46,300 nt of DNA from Akkermansia muciniphila (lineage in GTDB: Bacteria; Verrucomicrobiota; Verrucomicrobiia; Limisphaerales; UBA1100). Location of the stretch: contig CAMDOH010000001.1 of the NCBI GenBank assembly GCA_945903605.1, positions 1-46,300 of the forward strand, read 5' to 3'. The position numbers and the translations under genes were made by a program. Below are positions 8,663 through 17,355 of the stretch, piece after piece (the stretch's first letter is position 1; the number at the start of each line of letters is the position of its first letter). The notes under the pieces are model-generated. The model saw only the letters and a program-made list of their open reading frames with translations, was not told the DNA's origin and did not search any database.

Positions 8663-10587
8663 TTGGCGAAGATATTTATCAACTGCGCACCAAGGCCACT
8701 GGGCCTTCCGGCAAGTTGCCGGTGAATGAGGACATCCTGCTGAACCAGCCCAGCGGCAATCTTTTTGGTTGGACGCAAAATGCAGGGATGGGCTGGGATC
8801 CCAGCGAATTCGGTCGCAAACAATTTCTGATTCTCAGCACGCAGGGCGGATTGCGCGCTCCTGATGGACAGCCCATCGCGCTTGGCTATCACACAGGCCA
8901 TTGGGAAATCGGCCTGCTGCTGGAAGCGGCGGCGCGCGAGTTTCGCAACCTGAAAACGATCCCGTTCGCTGCTTATTGTTCTGATCCTTGCGATGGCCGT
9001 ACGCAGGGCACGACAGGGATGTTTGATAGCCTGCCGTATCGTAACGACGCCGCGCAGTTGTTCCGCCGACTCATCCGATCGCTACCTGTTCGTTCGGGTG
9101 TGCTCGGAATTGCGACGTGCGACAAAGGGCTTCCGGCAATGATGATGGCATTGGCAGGGACGCCCAATCTTCCGTGCGTGCTCGTGCCCGGCGGCGTGAC
9201 GCTGCCGCCAATAAACGGCGAGGATGCAGGTGCAGTGCAGACTCTCGGCGCGAGATATTCGCATGGGTTGGTCACACTAGATGAGGCGGCTGATTTGGGC
9301 TGTCGCGCCTGCGGAACGCCGGGCGGCGGCTGCCAGTTTTTGGGGACGGCTGCGACTTCACAAGTCGTCGGCGAAGCACTGGGAATGTCGTTGCCACATT
9401 CAGCTTTGGCTCCATCGGGCGAGGCTGTTTGGATGGATATGGCGGTGCAATCTGCGCGCGCTGTTGTCGAGTTGGAACGACGTGGATTGAAGATGCGCGA
9501 TGTGTTGACGGACGCCGCGATTCACAATGCGATGGTTGTCCACGCAGCATTCGGTGGATCGACGAATCTGATTCTTCATGTCCCAGCCATAGCCCATGCT
9601 GCTGGGTTGCGCCGACCGACGGTTGAGGATTGGATCGATGTGAATGCAAAGGTGCCTCGAATTGTGAGCGTGTTGCCCAACGGACCGGTGCATCACCCGA
9701 CAGTGCGCGTGTTTCTCGCGGGCGGTGTGCCGGAAGTGATGCTGCATCTGCAAAAGTTGGGTCTGCTGAAACTGGACGTATTGACGGTCACGGGGCGGAC
9801 GTTGGGAGAGAATCTTGACGAATGGGAAAAGTCGGAGAGACGGGTTCGTTTCCGTGAGTTACTCAAGTTGAATGACGGCGTGGAAGCGGATGACGTGATC
9901 ATGTCGCCAGAGAAAGCCAAGATGCGAGGGATGACGAGTACGGTCGCATTTCCGCGCGGGAATATTTGTCCCGAGGGCGCGCTGATAAAGGGAACGGCGA
10001 TCGATTCCAGTGTGGTGGATTCCGATGGAGTTTATCGCAAGGTAGGATCGGCGCGAGTTTTCACCAGCGAGAAAGCGGCGATTCTGGCCATCAAAGAAAA
10101 GCGTATTCAGGCCGGCGATGTGATGGTGCTCGCTGGTATTGGCCCGATGGGGACTGGGATGGAAGAGACCTATCAGGTGACGAGTGCGCTCAAGCATTTG
10201 CCATTCGGAAAACATGTAGCGCTGATCACCGATGCGCGTTTCAGCGGAGTCTCCACCGGGGCTTGTATCGGGCATGTGGGGCCGGAGGCATTGGCCGGCG
10301 GACCTATTGGTAAATTACGCGATGGCGATGTGATTCAAATTGAAATTGATCGCAATGCAAACACGGGGCGTGTGAATTTTATAGGTGAGTCAGGCCAAAA
10401 GTTCAGTGCAGAGGAGGGTGCGCAAATTCTTGCCGCACGTCCTATGAGAGATGACCTCGCGGCCAATCCGAATTTGCCCAGCGACACGCGAATGTGGGCT
10501 GCGCTTCAGCAAATCAGCGGGGGAACTTGGGGCGGCTGCGTGTTCGATGCCGATGCGATTTGCAATCGGCTCGGGAAATCAGGCTAG
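8659..10587 (+). CDS. IlvD/Edd family dehydratase, YjhG/YagF (D-xylonate dehydratase) type
   Basis: Fe-S dehydratases of this branch remove water from aldonic acids such as D-xylonate to give 2-keto-3-deoxy acids. The 642-residue length fits YjhG/YagF (about 655) better than IlvD (about 560-615) or Edd. Candidate cluster cysteines are in place: [14 protein letters not shown] (C107, C111), [11 protein letters not shown] (C154), and [19 protein letters not shown] (C215, C218, C225). [18 protein letters not shown] and [22 protein letters not shown] are family core motifs. It closes the four-gene operon; the expected keto-deoxy-acid aldolase and dehydrogenase are not in this window. Exact sugar acid unproven. 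Confidence 0.92.
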   Translation: MIGEDIYQLRTKATGPSGKLPVNEDILLNQPSGNLFGWTQNAGMGWDPSEFGRKQFLILSTQGGLRAPDGQPIALGYHTGHWEIGLLLEAAAREFRNLKTIPFAAYCSDPCDGRTQGTTGMFDSLPYRNDAAQLFRRLIRSLPVRSGVLGIATCDKGLPAMMMALAGTPNLPCVLVPGGVTLPPINGEDAGAVQTLGARYSHGLVTLDEAADLGCRACGTPGGGCQFLGTAATSQVVGEALGMSLPHSALAPSGEAVWMDMAVQSARAVVELERRGLKMRDVLTDAAIHNAMVVHAAFGGSTNLILHVPAIAHAAGLRRPTVEDWIDVNAKVPRIVSVLPNGPVHHPTVRVFLAGGVPEVMLHLQKLGLLKLDVLTVTGRTLGENLDEWEKSERRVRFRELLKLNDGVEADDVIMSPEKAKMRGMTSTVAFPRGNICPEGALIKGTAIDSSVVDSDGVYRKVGSARVFTSEKAAILAIKEKRIQAGDVMVLAGIGPMGTGMEETYQVTSALKHLPFGKHVALITDARFSGVSTGACIGHVGPEALAGGPIGKLRDGDVIQIEIDRNANTGRVNFIGESGQKFSAEEGAQILAARPMRDDLAANPNLPSDTRMWAALQQISGGTWGGCVFDADAICNRLGKSG

Positions 10588-11141
10588 TTCAATTCTTTTT
10601 CGCGGAATTGCACAGCGCGGCGTTTGCCTTCCACCACGAGGTCCGGAGTCAACAATAGTGCAAGCTGGTTCCGAGCTTCGACGTGTTCGGGTACTCCCTG
10701 TTCAGCGGCGAGGTGAAGCCATTTGAAAGACTCAAGCATATCGCGTGACACGCCGCTTCCTTCCTTATAGGAAAGGCCGAGCAGATACTGGGCATTGGCG
10801 TGGCCTTGGCGCGCCGCTTCCAAATACCATTTGACCGCCTCCATGTAATTCTGTGGGTGTCCCTGGCCGTTTTGGTGCATGCAACCCAAGGCAAACTGCG
10901 CTTCAGAATTGCCTTTGCTCGCTGCTTTTAGGAACAGTTCAGCCGCCCGTTTCTGGTTAAATTCAATCTCCTCGCCAAGGTAGTATTTATAGGCCAGCGA
11001 AAGCTGGCCTTCCACTTCCTGAGGGTCCAAATCAATGATGGCGGTTTTCTTTGGAGATTCGCAGCCGGAACAAAGTACCGCAAAAACAGCCACCGCAAGC
11101 CACATCAAAAAAGGTCGTGCCGATTCGCAATTCAATTTCAT
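10584..11141 (-). CDS. Sel1-repeat lipoprotein
   Basis: The 185-residue product has an N-terminal membrane signal followed by a lipobox-like AVLCSGC (acylated Cys27; the -3 residue is Cys, slightly unusual). It then carries about three Sel1-type TPRs: [40 protein letters not shown] and [20 protein letters not shown]. Sel1 repeats mediate protein contacts. A strong AAGGAGG lies 9 nt before the ATG. The stop interlocks with the convergent dehydratase stop (CTAG). Its repeats and C-terminal cap resemble residues 220-295 of the neighbouring Sel1-protease, so it may be a duplicated, protease-less paralogue. Confidence 0.85.
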   Translation of the reverse strand: MKLNCESARPFLMWLAVAVFAVLCSGCESPKKTAIIDLDPQEVEGQLSLAYKYYLGEEIEFNQKRAAELFLKAASKGNSEAQFALGCMHQNGQGHPQNYMEAVKWYLEAARQGHANAQYLLGLSYKEGSGVSRDMLESFKWLHLAAEQGVPEHVEARNQLALLLTPDLVVEGKRRAVQFREKELN

Positions 11142-11150
11142 GACAATCTC

Positions 11151-11157
11151 CCTCCTT
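11151..11157 (-). promoter_or_regulatory. Strong Shine-Dalgarno AAGGAGG of the Sel1 lipoprotein gene
   Basis: AAGGAGG sits 9 nt upstream of the ATG at 11141. It shows that this genome uses canonical ribosome binding sites at some genes, in contrast to the apparently leaderless starts elsewhere in the window. Confidence 0.7.
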
Positions 11158-11182
11158 GTAAGGGAAGGTCATGCTGGCGGGA

Positions 11183-11212
11183 TGTGAATAAGTTGTCAAC
11201 AACTTATTCACA
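11183..11212. repeat. 30-bp palindrome with two inverted DnaA-box-like arms
   Basis: TGTGAATAAGTTGT and ACAACTTATTCACA form a perfect 14-bp inverted repeat around CA. The outer nine bases of each arm read TTATTCACA, matching the DnaA box consensus TTATNCACA, in inverted orientation. It lies between the protease stop (11218) and the Sel1 lipoprotein Shine-Dalgarno. No T-run follows on either strand, so a normal intrinsic terminator is less likely. A protein-binding site, RNA hairpin or mRNA-stability element are alternatives. Confidence 0.6.
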
Positions 11213-11217
11213 GTTTT

Positions 11218-12798
11218 CTAGCGATATGTGAGTATCAGGGCAGAGGCGTCTTGCGCGGACTTGACGATGTCTTCGAAGGAACGGTTTTGTACCGGAATGC
11301 CCAAGGGAAGTTTGCCTGCAAGTTCCGGGATCGACTTGATGAATTCAGCGGCCAGCGCGCTTTTCAAAGCGTAGCTGACATTTTGAGGTAACGAGCCAGT
11401 GAGTTGGAATGTTTTGAGGTCGTCGAGGCGGAACGTGACGATGCCAATGACTTGGCCATGGTCATTTACCAGTGCGCCGCCCGAATTGCCGGGTTGCACA
11501 GGCACGCTGATTTGGAAATGGCGAGGGTCATCCAACATTCCGGAAAGCCCGTTGATCCGGCCATCGGTGAATTTCGGTTCCAGCCCTTGTACGGTCACAT
11601 TTGGGAATCCCACTGTGAAAACCTGATGGCCAAGTCGAATAGCCGTGCTATCACCCAGTGCGATTGGCTTATGTCGGCCTTCGATTTGCAAGACGGCGAG
11701 ATCGTTTGTCAGGCTCGACTTTACAACGCGGGCGACGACTCGGCCCGATTTTGTGAGCACCTCGCATCGCAGCGCGTCCGCTACGACGTGGTGGCTCGTG
11801 AGTAAATATCCGTCATCGGTAATGAAGACGCCTGTGCCTGTGGCCATCCCGCTCAGTTTTGTGGGCAGGCTCGGTTCGGCGCTTGTGATGTTGGGTTTGG
11901 TCGATTGGACTTGGCGGAACAGTTTGACTAGTTTTTGCGCCTCGGTTTTTTGCTCGGGTGTGAGTTTGGCTTCGACCGTGCGTTGATGCTGGAGAGCATC
12001 GGCGTGTTTTTGCGATGCGGCGAGATCCAGCCATTTGTAGGATTGAACCAGATCTTCAGCGATGCCGTAGCCAAAAAAGTAACTCACTCCGAGTAGAAAC
12101 TGTGCTTGAGCATAGCCAGTCTCAGCCGCTTTTTGATACCACTGCGCGGCTTCAACCATATTCTTGGGAATGCCGCGACCACTGGAGAGCATCATTCCAT
12201 ACGCGGTCTGCGATTGAGCGAATCCTTGTTGAGCGGAGCGTTTGTACCAAGCGGCCGCTTCAGTCGCGTTGGCACTCACGCCTCGGCCCGATTCGATGGC
12301 GGCAGCCAAATTGTGTTGTGCCGCAGCGTGGCCTTGTTCTGCGGCTTTGCGAAACAAGAGTGCTGCTTCGGGCGCATTCGTTTCGCCTCCGGTCCCATTG
12401 GCTAGCAGATTGCCCAAACTATACTGCGCGATGGCATCGTTTTTATCCGCTGCCTTTCGCAGCCACAGCGCTGCAGCGACGGGATCTTTCACGACTCCCT
12501 GTCCGGTGGCGAAACAAAGTCCGAGTAAACCTTGCGCCTTGGCATGGCCAGAATCGGCAGCGGAACTGAGCAGTTTGATGGCTTCGGCAAGTCTGAGGAG
12601 GTCGTGGCGGTTGACGTAATGGCTCAATGCCAATCGATAATTCAGATCCGGATCTTCTTGCGTCGCGAGCGGAGCGGGTTGTTGAAGCTGTCCAAAGCAA
12701 ATCAATGCTGCTGGAAAAAACAACGCAGCCGCCATCGCGATTCTGGATCGGGTCAACCTCACTTGTGCCACCGTGCTCACGGTAGTCTTCACTGACAT
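11218..12798 (-). CDS. Sel1-repeat trypsin-like serine protease (DegP/HtrA-type catalytic domain)
   Basis: A 526-residue exported protein: signal/anchor (residues ~18-36), about six Sel1 repeats (residues ~55-270, e.g. AKAQGLLGLCFATGQGV, AQSQTAYGMMLSSGRGI), then a trypsin-fold protease domain (~318-480). The triad is visible: His337 in TSHHVV, Asp366 in TNDLAVL, Ser439 in QPGNSGGAL. No PDZ domain follows, unlike DegP/DegS. The Sel1 array probably replaces the PDZ as substrate or partner binding module in the periplasm. An internal ATG at 12735 would give a shorter signal peptide and is also possible. Upstream of the Sel1 lipoprotein on the same strand. Confidence 0.88.
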   Translation of the reverse strand: MSVKTTVSTVAQVRLTRSRIAMAAALFFPAALICFGQLQQPAPLATQEDPDLNYRLALSHYVNRHDLLRLAEAIKLLSSAADSGHAKAQGLLGLCFATGQGVVKDPVAAALWLRKAADKNDAIAQYSLGNLLANGTGGETNAPEAALLFRKAAEQGHAAAQHNLAAAIESGRGVSANATEAAAWYKRSAQQGFAQSQTAYGMMLSSGRGIPKNMVEAAQWYQKAAETGYAQAQFLLGVSYFFGYGIAEDLVQSYKWLDLAASQKHADALQHQRTVEAKLTPEQKTEAQKLVKLFRQVQSTKPNITSAEPSLPTKLSGMATGTGVFITDDGYLLTSHHVVADALRCEVLTKSGRVVARVVKSSLTNDLAVLQIEGRHKPIALGDSTAIRLGHQVFTVGFPNVTVQGLEPKFTDGRINGLSGMLDDPRHFQISVPVQPGNSGGALVNDHGQVIGIVTFRLDDLKTFQLTGSLPQNVSYALKSALAAEFIKSIPELAGKLPLGIPVQNRSFEDIVKSAQDASALILTYR

Positions 12799-12885
12799 GC
12801 GGACAAGAGGGATTTATCCGCACATTGCTTCGCTCTTGCGGACAACCTTATCGGATGCCAGCCTTTAACAGTTCCACCATTCGCC

Positions 12886-13908
12886 ATGAATCCCAATTCT
12901 GATTTCCCAACATCATCGGGTGTTTCCAGACGCGCTGCGATCAGTTCGGCGTTGGCCGCCGCGGGAGGGGCAGCTGCATTTATCAATGCTGCGCCGGCCC
13001 AGATAAAACCCGGACTCGACGCTCGCCGCGCTTCACCGAAGCGGTTCGACATGAAGAAGTCGATCAACCAGTGGGCCTTTCCATATCCCGAACGAATGAA
13101 TCTGGAAGAATGCATGAAGCTTGCCAAAGCGGCGGGGTTTGATGGCATCGAGTTGAATTACGATTTGGACAATGACCTTTCGCCAAAGGCGGGTACCAAA
13201 GAGTTTGTCGCCATCCGCAAGATGGCCGACCGGATTGGGATTTCTATCAGCGGGCTGTGCTCGTTTCTGTTCTGGCCATATCCGTTGACAGCGAATGAAC
13301 CCGCTCGACGCGCCCGTGGAATTGAGTTGGCGGAGAAAATGACGCGCGCGGCGCATGACTTGGGTGTGGAAAATCTGCTGGTCGTTCCCGGAGCGGTTCA
13401 CATTCCTTGGCGGACGGATTATGAGCCGGTGCCGAACGACATTTGCGACAAGCGCGCCCGCGAAGCAGTTGGTAAATTACTGCCGACGGCCGAGAAACTC
13501 GGAGTCTCGCTCAACATCGAAAACATCTTTTTCAATGGGTACTTGATGACGCCGCAGGAAATGATTTCATTCGTGGATGGATTTCACAGCGACCGGCTGC
13601 GTGTTCATTTCGACACAGGCAACATCATGATGTTTCAGTTTCCCGAGCATTGGATATCGCAGCTCGGCAAGCGGATCAAAAATGTTCACCTGAAAGAGTT
13701 CACAAAAAAAGGAACCGATTACTCTTTGGAATCGTTCCGGCCGCTGCTCGACGGCACGACGAATTGGCCGGCGGTGATGGAGGCTTTCGACGCGATTGAT
13801 TATCGCGGTTACCTCACGTTCGAATACTTCCATCCCTACGCGCATTATCCCGAGGCACTGGTTCATCAGACTGCCGACTCGCTTAATCGGATGCTCGGCC
13901 GAGTTTAA
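12886..13908 (+). CDS. Sugar phosphate isomerase/epimerase family protein (TIM barrel), Tat-exported
   Basis: A 340-residue xylose-isomerase-like TIM barrel with a twin-arginine-type leader (SRRAAISSALAAAGGAAAFINAAPAQ). Signatures: AFPYPERMNLEECMKLAKAAGFDGIEL, GVSLNIENIFFNGYLM with the early metal-ligand Glu, RVHFDTGNIMMF (Asp), KNVHLKEF (His) and GYLTFEYFHPY (late Glu). Hydroxypyruvate isomerase- and tagaturonate-epimerase-like enzymes share this fold; the substrate is not determinable. It stands alone on the plus strand, divergent from the protease gene, and its TAA interlocks with the convergent stop (TTAA). Confidence 0.88.
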   Translation: MNPNSDFPTSSGVSRRAAISSALAAAGGAAAFINAAPAQIKPGLDARRASPKRFDMKKSINQWAFPYPERMNLEECMKLAKAAGFDGIELNYDLDNDLSPKAGTKEFVAIRKMADRIGISISGLCSFLFWPYPLTANEPARRARGIELAEKMTRAAHDLGVENLLVVPGAVHIPWRTDYEPVPNDICDKRAREAVGKLLPTAEKLGVSLNIENIFFNGYLMTPQEMISFVDGFHSDRLRVHFDTGNIMMFQFPEHWISQLGKRIKNVHLKEFTKKGTDYSLESFRPLLDGTTNWPAVMEAFDAIDYRGYLTFEYFHPYAHYPEALVHQTADSLNRMLGRV

Positions 13909-15266
13909 CGGCTGATCAATTCGCGCGGCTTGGTGAACATGAGTGTGGCGAAGTGCCAAAACTTTCGGGCAACAATCGCAGCCAGGATCAGCAACAGCAG
14001 CCCTCCCAGCATGGTCAATGGATGCTCGATATGAATGGGCATGTAGTGGATCCACGGCAGCTGAATGAGCGGTTGGTTGAAAAACCCGATGCCTGAAACA
14101 TGGTGCTTGAGGAATTCGGTGAGATAAATCTGGGCGATCAATCCAAACCAGATGAAGAAAAGCGCGATGCCCGAAGTGACACGGCCGACACGCGTTCCCA
14201 TCCACAGAACCAAACGCCAGCCAACATGCCGTTCAACAGGCGGAGCGGCGTGAAGCAGATTCAAACGTGAAAGCGTTTCCTGTTCGAACGGCGAAAGGTC
14301 TTTCTCAACCAAGTGCGAATCCGTCAACGCGCGCAACAGTCCGTGCGCATAGATTTTCGCCGCCACGATACGCAGGATGACATAAGCGGGTAATGCGTAA
14401 ATCGACCACCAGAAAAAATAGCTTTCCAAATACTTCTTCGCACCTTCGGGGGTTAATAATTCGGATTGGCCGGGATGGCCAACGAGGTACATCGGTGCCG
14501 ATTTCATGACTTGAATCGGAGACGCCAGTGCGAGGTAGCCGAGCGCAAGTGCCAGACACCAGAACCATTGTCCGCGCACAATGGTCCACACGACGCGGAA
14601 ATTGTAGAACGCCCGCCAATCGCCGCTCGCCGCCTGACGAGCTTGCGCCATCGGAATCAAAAACATCGCGGCGATAAAAAGAAAAATTCCAATCCAGGAA
14701 ATGGAGACGCCCACGAAGAATTCTTCGTAGCCTTTGTTGAAGGAGTTTTGCCAGCCATCGTACCAGCCGAACCACATGAGCAGTCCCGCAGGCAGGATGA
14801 ACACGGAAGTGTTGAAGATGCCAGTCAGGCCGGTCCAGAAATTCTGTCGCAAGGATCCGGTGAGTGACTTGAAAAAATTCCATGCGTGCTTTCCTTGACT
14901 CGTGCCTTCATCACGGCTGCGCCGACTCTTGAAATTTTGCGATAGGAACCAGTTGGGCCAATGGATGTGCCCGGCGGTAGCTTCCGATTCTGCGAGGAAA
15001 CTCGTAAAGCGTCCGCCGTTTCGCTGGTGACTGCTGCGTTTCCACCAATGATGGATCGCGAATCGTTGAGCGAGTCGATAAGTCCAGCCGATGAGCAGCA
15101 TGGCTCCGGTTGGAGACTGGCAAAAGATCATGCCGATCCAGTATTTCACGCACCACATGAAGGCGCGCCATGCCTTCGATGGCAGCGGATATGTTTTCGG
15201 CTTGGGTTGTGCCGATACAGGTTCCTGCGCCCGATCGACGAGCTCAGGAGGTGTGTTTGAAATCAT
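13905..15266 (-). CDS. Polytopic membrane protein of unknown function
   Basis: A 453-residue protein with a proline-rich cytoplasmic-looking N-terminus and roughly seven hydrophobic helices, e.g. FILPAGLLMWFGW, WIGIFLFIAAMFLIPMA, FWCLALALGYLALASPI and MLGGLLLLILAAIVA. The segment MAQARQAASGDWRAFYNFRVVW resembles DUF4013-type membrane proteins, but I hold that only as a suggestion. Its start overlaps the stop of the upstream phosphatase-like gene (ATGA), so the pair is translationally coupled and probably functions together at the membrane. Confidence 0.75.
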   Translation of the reverse strand: MISNTPPELVDRAQEPVSAQPKPKTYPLPSKAWRAFMWCVKYWIGMIFCQSPTGAMLLIGWTYRLAQRFAIHHWWKRSSHQRNGGRFTSFLAESEATAGHIHWPNWFLSQNFKSRRSRDEGTSQGKHAWNFFKSLTGSLRQNFWTGLTGIFNTSVFILPAGLLMWFGWYDGWQNSFNKGYEEFFVGVSISWIGIFLFIAAMFLIPMAQARQAASGDWRAFYNFRVVWTIVRGQWFWCLALALGYLALASPIQVMKSAPMYLVGHPGQSELLTPEGAKKYLESYFFWWSIYALPAYVILRIVAAKIYAHGLLRALTDSHLVEKDLSPFEQETLSRLNLLHAAPPVERHVGWRLVLWMGTRVGRVTSGIALFFIWFGLIAQIYLTEFLKHHVSGIGFFNQPLIQLPWIHYMPIHIEHPLTMLGGLLLLILAAIVARKFWHFATLMFTKPRELISR

Positions 15267-16525
15267 GCGAATGCGGGTGCGAGCACGGTGTTTTCTGCGT
15301 GTTCGGATTTGAATCCCATGAGTTGGCCGACGGTGCTGGCAACCTGAATCTGATCAACGGCGCTTTTAATTAACTTGCCCTGTGCGACGAACCGTTTCGG
15401 GCCGGCGATGAGGCAGAAAATCTCGTGCGCCGCCTTTGTGTTGAAGTGGTGCTGGAAGGGCACGTCACAGAGCGAGTTATTGTCGCGACCGCAATCGGGC
15501 ACGACGACAAAAATGGTGTTGTCACGATATTCTTCGTCGGCATCGCAGGCGGCGACGATTTGTTTGAGTCCCTCGTCCATGATGGCCACTGCGCGCGTGT
15601 ACTGGCTGGCAATGCCCCAGTGCACGTAGTCGCAATCTTGAAAATTAATCATCATGAGTTTGGGCCGTATCTCTTTCATTGCGCGGATGGACAGTTCCGT
15701 GAGCAAGCGGTCACCGCGCGGGTTCACAAATCCTGTATCGCCGTAATAAGCGCGCCAGCGTTCCCAGAAACGTTTGAGTTCAGGAATCTGTCCCTGTGCT
15801 TCTTCGCGGCGGAAGTCGATCTTTTCAAGCTTCGCCAATTCCTGTTTTTTCTTTTCCAGTTCCTTGTCTTTCCATTTTCCCTCGGCGATCTTTTGGCGTA
15901 GCAGCCAGGTCTTGTACCGGTACAGGCTCAAGGCCTCGCATTTGTAGTCGATACCCCAACCGGCGTGCAGGCTGTACGTGTAGAATTCCTCGTTGTTGCG
16001 GTCTTCGCTATTGATGATGAGAGATTGATGCGAGGGAACATCAAACGACTTGCGGAAATACTCGAAGAAGTTGGGCACCTTTGATTCAAACCGGTCATCG
16101 AACAACTGCAAATCAACGGCGGGATGTTTCTTTTTGAAGTCCGGATCATGGCTCACCCCTTTGAGTTTTTCGTATTTGCCAGTGAGCAGATACATCGTTC
16201 CCTGTCCGTGACTGGTATCCACACCCACTGTCGGCGTGAACGAGTCGATCATCATGTTTTTGAAAAGCGTGCCGCGTTTGGCCAGCACATTGTAGAAATA
16301 GGGTGCGAAGTTTTTGTTCGGATCCGGATTGACAGCCTCGGCGGGTCTTGTTCCGCCGCCGAATCGAATGAGGATGACGTTTGGCCCGCGATATTGCGGT
16401 TTGGCTGCAGCCATCAAGGGGGATGATAGCCAATGGCTGCCTGCCACGCCGAGGGCACCTGCCGTCACACCTTTCAAAAATGACCGGCGATGTGTTGCGA
16501 GACTGGTTTGAGGGTTCATTCCCAT
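15263..16525 (-). CDS. Tat-exported alkaline phosphatase/sulfatase-like protein
   Basis: The 420-residue product begins with a twin-arginine leader (THRRSFLKGVTAGALGVAG). The core NVILIRFGGGTRPAEAV resembles the first metal site of the alkaline phosphatase/DUF1501 superfamily, and MMINFQDCDYVHWG, IVAACDADEEYRDNTIFVVVPDCGRDN resembles the second Asp/His site. Residues ~215-260 are highly charged and helical (KDKELEKKKQELAKLEK), an unusual insert. A promoter TTGCTG-N17-TAAACT and a GGA-type Shine-Dalgarno 6 nt before the ATG are present. It is followed, with ATGA overlap, by a polytopic membrane protein. Substrate unknown. Confidence 0.8.
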   Translation of the reverse strand: MGMNPQTSLATHRRSFLKGVTAGALGVAGSHWLSSPLMAAAKPQYRGPNVILIRFGGGTRPAEAVNPDPNKNFAPYFYNVLAKRGTLFKNMMIDSFTPTVGVDTSHGQGTMYLLTGKYEKLKGVSHDPDFKKKHPAVDLQLFDDRFESKVPNFFEYFRKSFDVPSHQSLIINSEDRNNEEFYTYSLHAGWGIDYKCEALSLYRYKTWLLRQKIAEGKWKDKELEKKKQELAKLEKIDFRREEAQGQIPELKRFWERWRAYYGDTGFVNPRGDRLLTELSIRAMKEIRPKLMMINFQDCDYVHWGIASQYTRAVAIMDEGLKQIVAACDADEEYRDNTIFVVVPDCGRDNNSLCDVPFQHHFNTKAAHEIFCLIAGPKRFVAQGKLIKSAVDQIQVASTVGQLMGFKSEHAENTVLAPAFA

Positions 16526-16540
16526 TTTTTTCCTTTTCAG

Positions 16541-16569
16541 AGTTTACTACAGGAAAGTTTTTGCAGCAA
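16541..16569 (-). promoter_or_regulatory. Putative promoter of the phosphatase-like/membrane protein operon
   Basis: TTGCTG (16569-16564), a 17-nt spacer and TAAACT (16546-16541) precede the start at 16525, with AAGGA between. Unlike the leaderless promoters in the window this one leaves room for a ribosome binding site. The promoter lies just downstream of the 16570-16983 gene. Confidence 0.4.
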
Positions 16570-16983
16570 TTACCATGGGAGGCCAACTCCGCGACCTGCC
16601 AATTCCAAGATGACATAATTCCAGACGAGATAGCCAACAACAGCGATGATTGCGACAAGCAGAGTGATGTTGGTGACGCGAGTGCGTTGGCGGCGCGCTT
16701 CGTCAATCGTACAGATTCCTCGAGATCGGAAGTAAACCACAAGCCCGGCAACGACGAACACGCTGCTGATTCCGTAAAGGAAAAATCGGGCCGGGCCGTG
16801 ATAGAGTTTTTCCGACAATGCTGCTGCCGAAGTGACAGACGCCAAACCGAACAACACCAGAACCACACTCGGCAAACAGCACAAGCTCGCGACGACTGCG
16901 CCCGAAAAAGCCAATCCCACTAGCTTGCGCCAGTCGTCTTTTTGTGGCGCTGGATTTGGGTTGGCTGCGGTTGTTTCTGACAT
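16570..16983 (-). CDS. Small three-helix membrane protein, MerT-like
   Basis: A 137-residue integral membrane protein with three predicted helices. The first contains a vicinal cysteine pair (VVASLCCLPSVVLVLFG, C35-C36), as in mercuric transporter MerT/MerF, where such a pair passes Hg(II) inward. A single cysteine follows in the loop after helix two (RSRGICTIDEARRQR), where MerT has a pair. There is no merA, merP or merR nearby, so mercury transport is only a suggestion; another thiol- or metal-related membrane role is possible. Confidence 0.7.
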   Translation of the reverse strand: MSETTAANPNPAPQKDDWRKLVGLAFSGAVVASLCCLPSVVLVLFGLASVTSAAALSEKLYHGPARFFLYGISSVFVVAGLVVYFRSRGICTIDEARRQRTRVTNITLLVAIIAVVGYLVWNYVILELAGRGVGLPW

Positions 16984-17019
16984 GATTGCAAAAGAGGATA
17001 CGGCGCTTGACGTGAAAAG

Positions 17020-17349
17020 TTACACGATCGTGAGCGGGCCATCGAATGTGGTGAGGCTGATCACTTCAGTTCGGGCCACATGCGGTCCGTGCTGAACGCC
17101 TTTGGGTGCAAAAAACAAAGTGCCCGGCAAATGGGTTTGGCCATCCTCTGTCCATTCGCCGGAGAGCACAAACGCCCATTCGTTGGTGAGTGGATGAGTA
17201 TGTGCTGGCACGGAAGTTCCCGCCTTGAATTTTCTCAATACCGTCACTCCGCCAGTCTGCTCGTTTTTGTGCAACACCATCAACTCGACGCCTTCGTAAG
17301 GGCCGGCCTGCCATTGTCGGCCTTCACTCGTGGCGATGTGCGGATACAT
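17020..17349 (-). CDS. Cupin domain protein
   Basis: A 109-residue single-domain cupin: LRKFKAGTSVPAHTHPLTNEWAFVLSG is cupin motif 1 with metal-ligand His-x-His and Glu, and GTLFFAPKGVQHGPH is motif 2 with the final His. Function of such stand-alone cupins ranges from sugar isomerisation to sensing or dioxygenation and cannot be assigned. I chose ATG 17349 (MYPHIATSEG): it has a consensus-like promoter ending 6 nt upstream, whereas the ORF-track extension to 17541 lies antisense to the miaE gene and is low-complexity. Confidence 0.85.
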   Translation of the reverse strand: MYPHIATSEGRQWQAGPYEGVELMVLHKNEQTGGVTVLRKFKAGTSVPAHTHPLTNEWAFVLSGEWTEDGQTHLPGTLFFAPKGVQHGPHVARTEVISLTTFDGPLTIV

Positions 17350-17355
17350 GATTTG

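Noticed and set aside
12829-12839. TTATCCGCACA as a further DnaA box near the protease start
   Set aside because: It has an inserted G relative to TTATCCACA, so it does not match the consensus.
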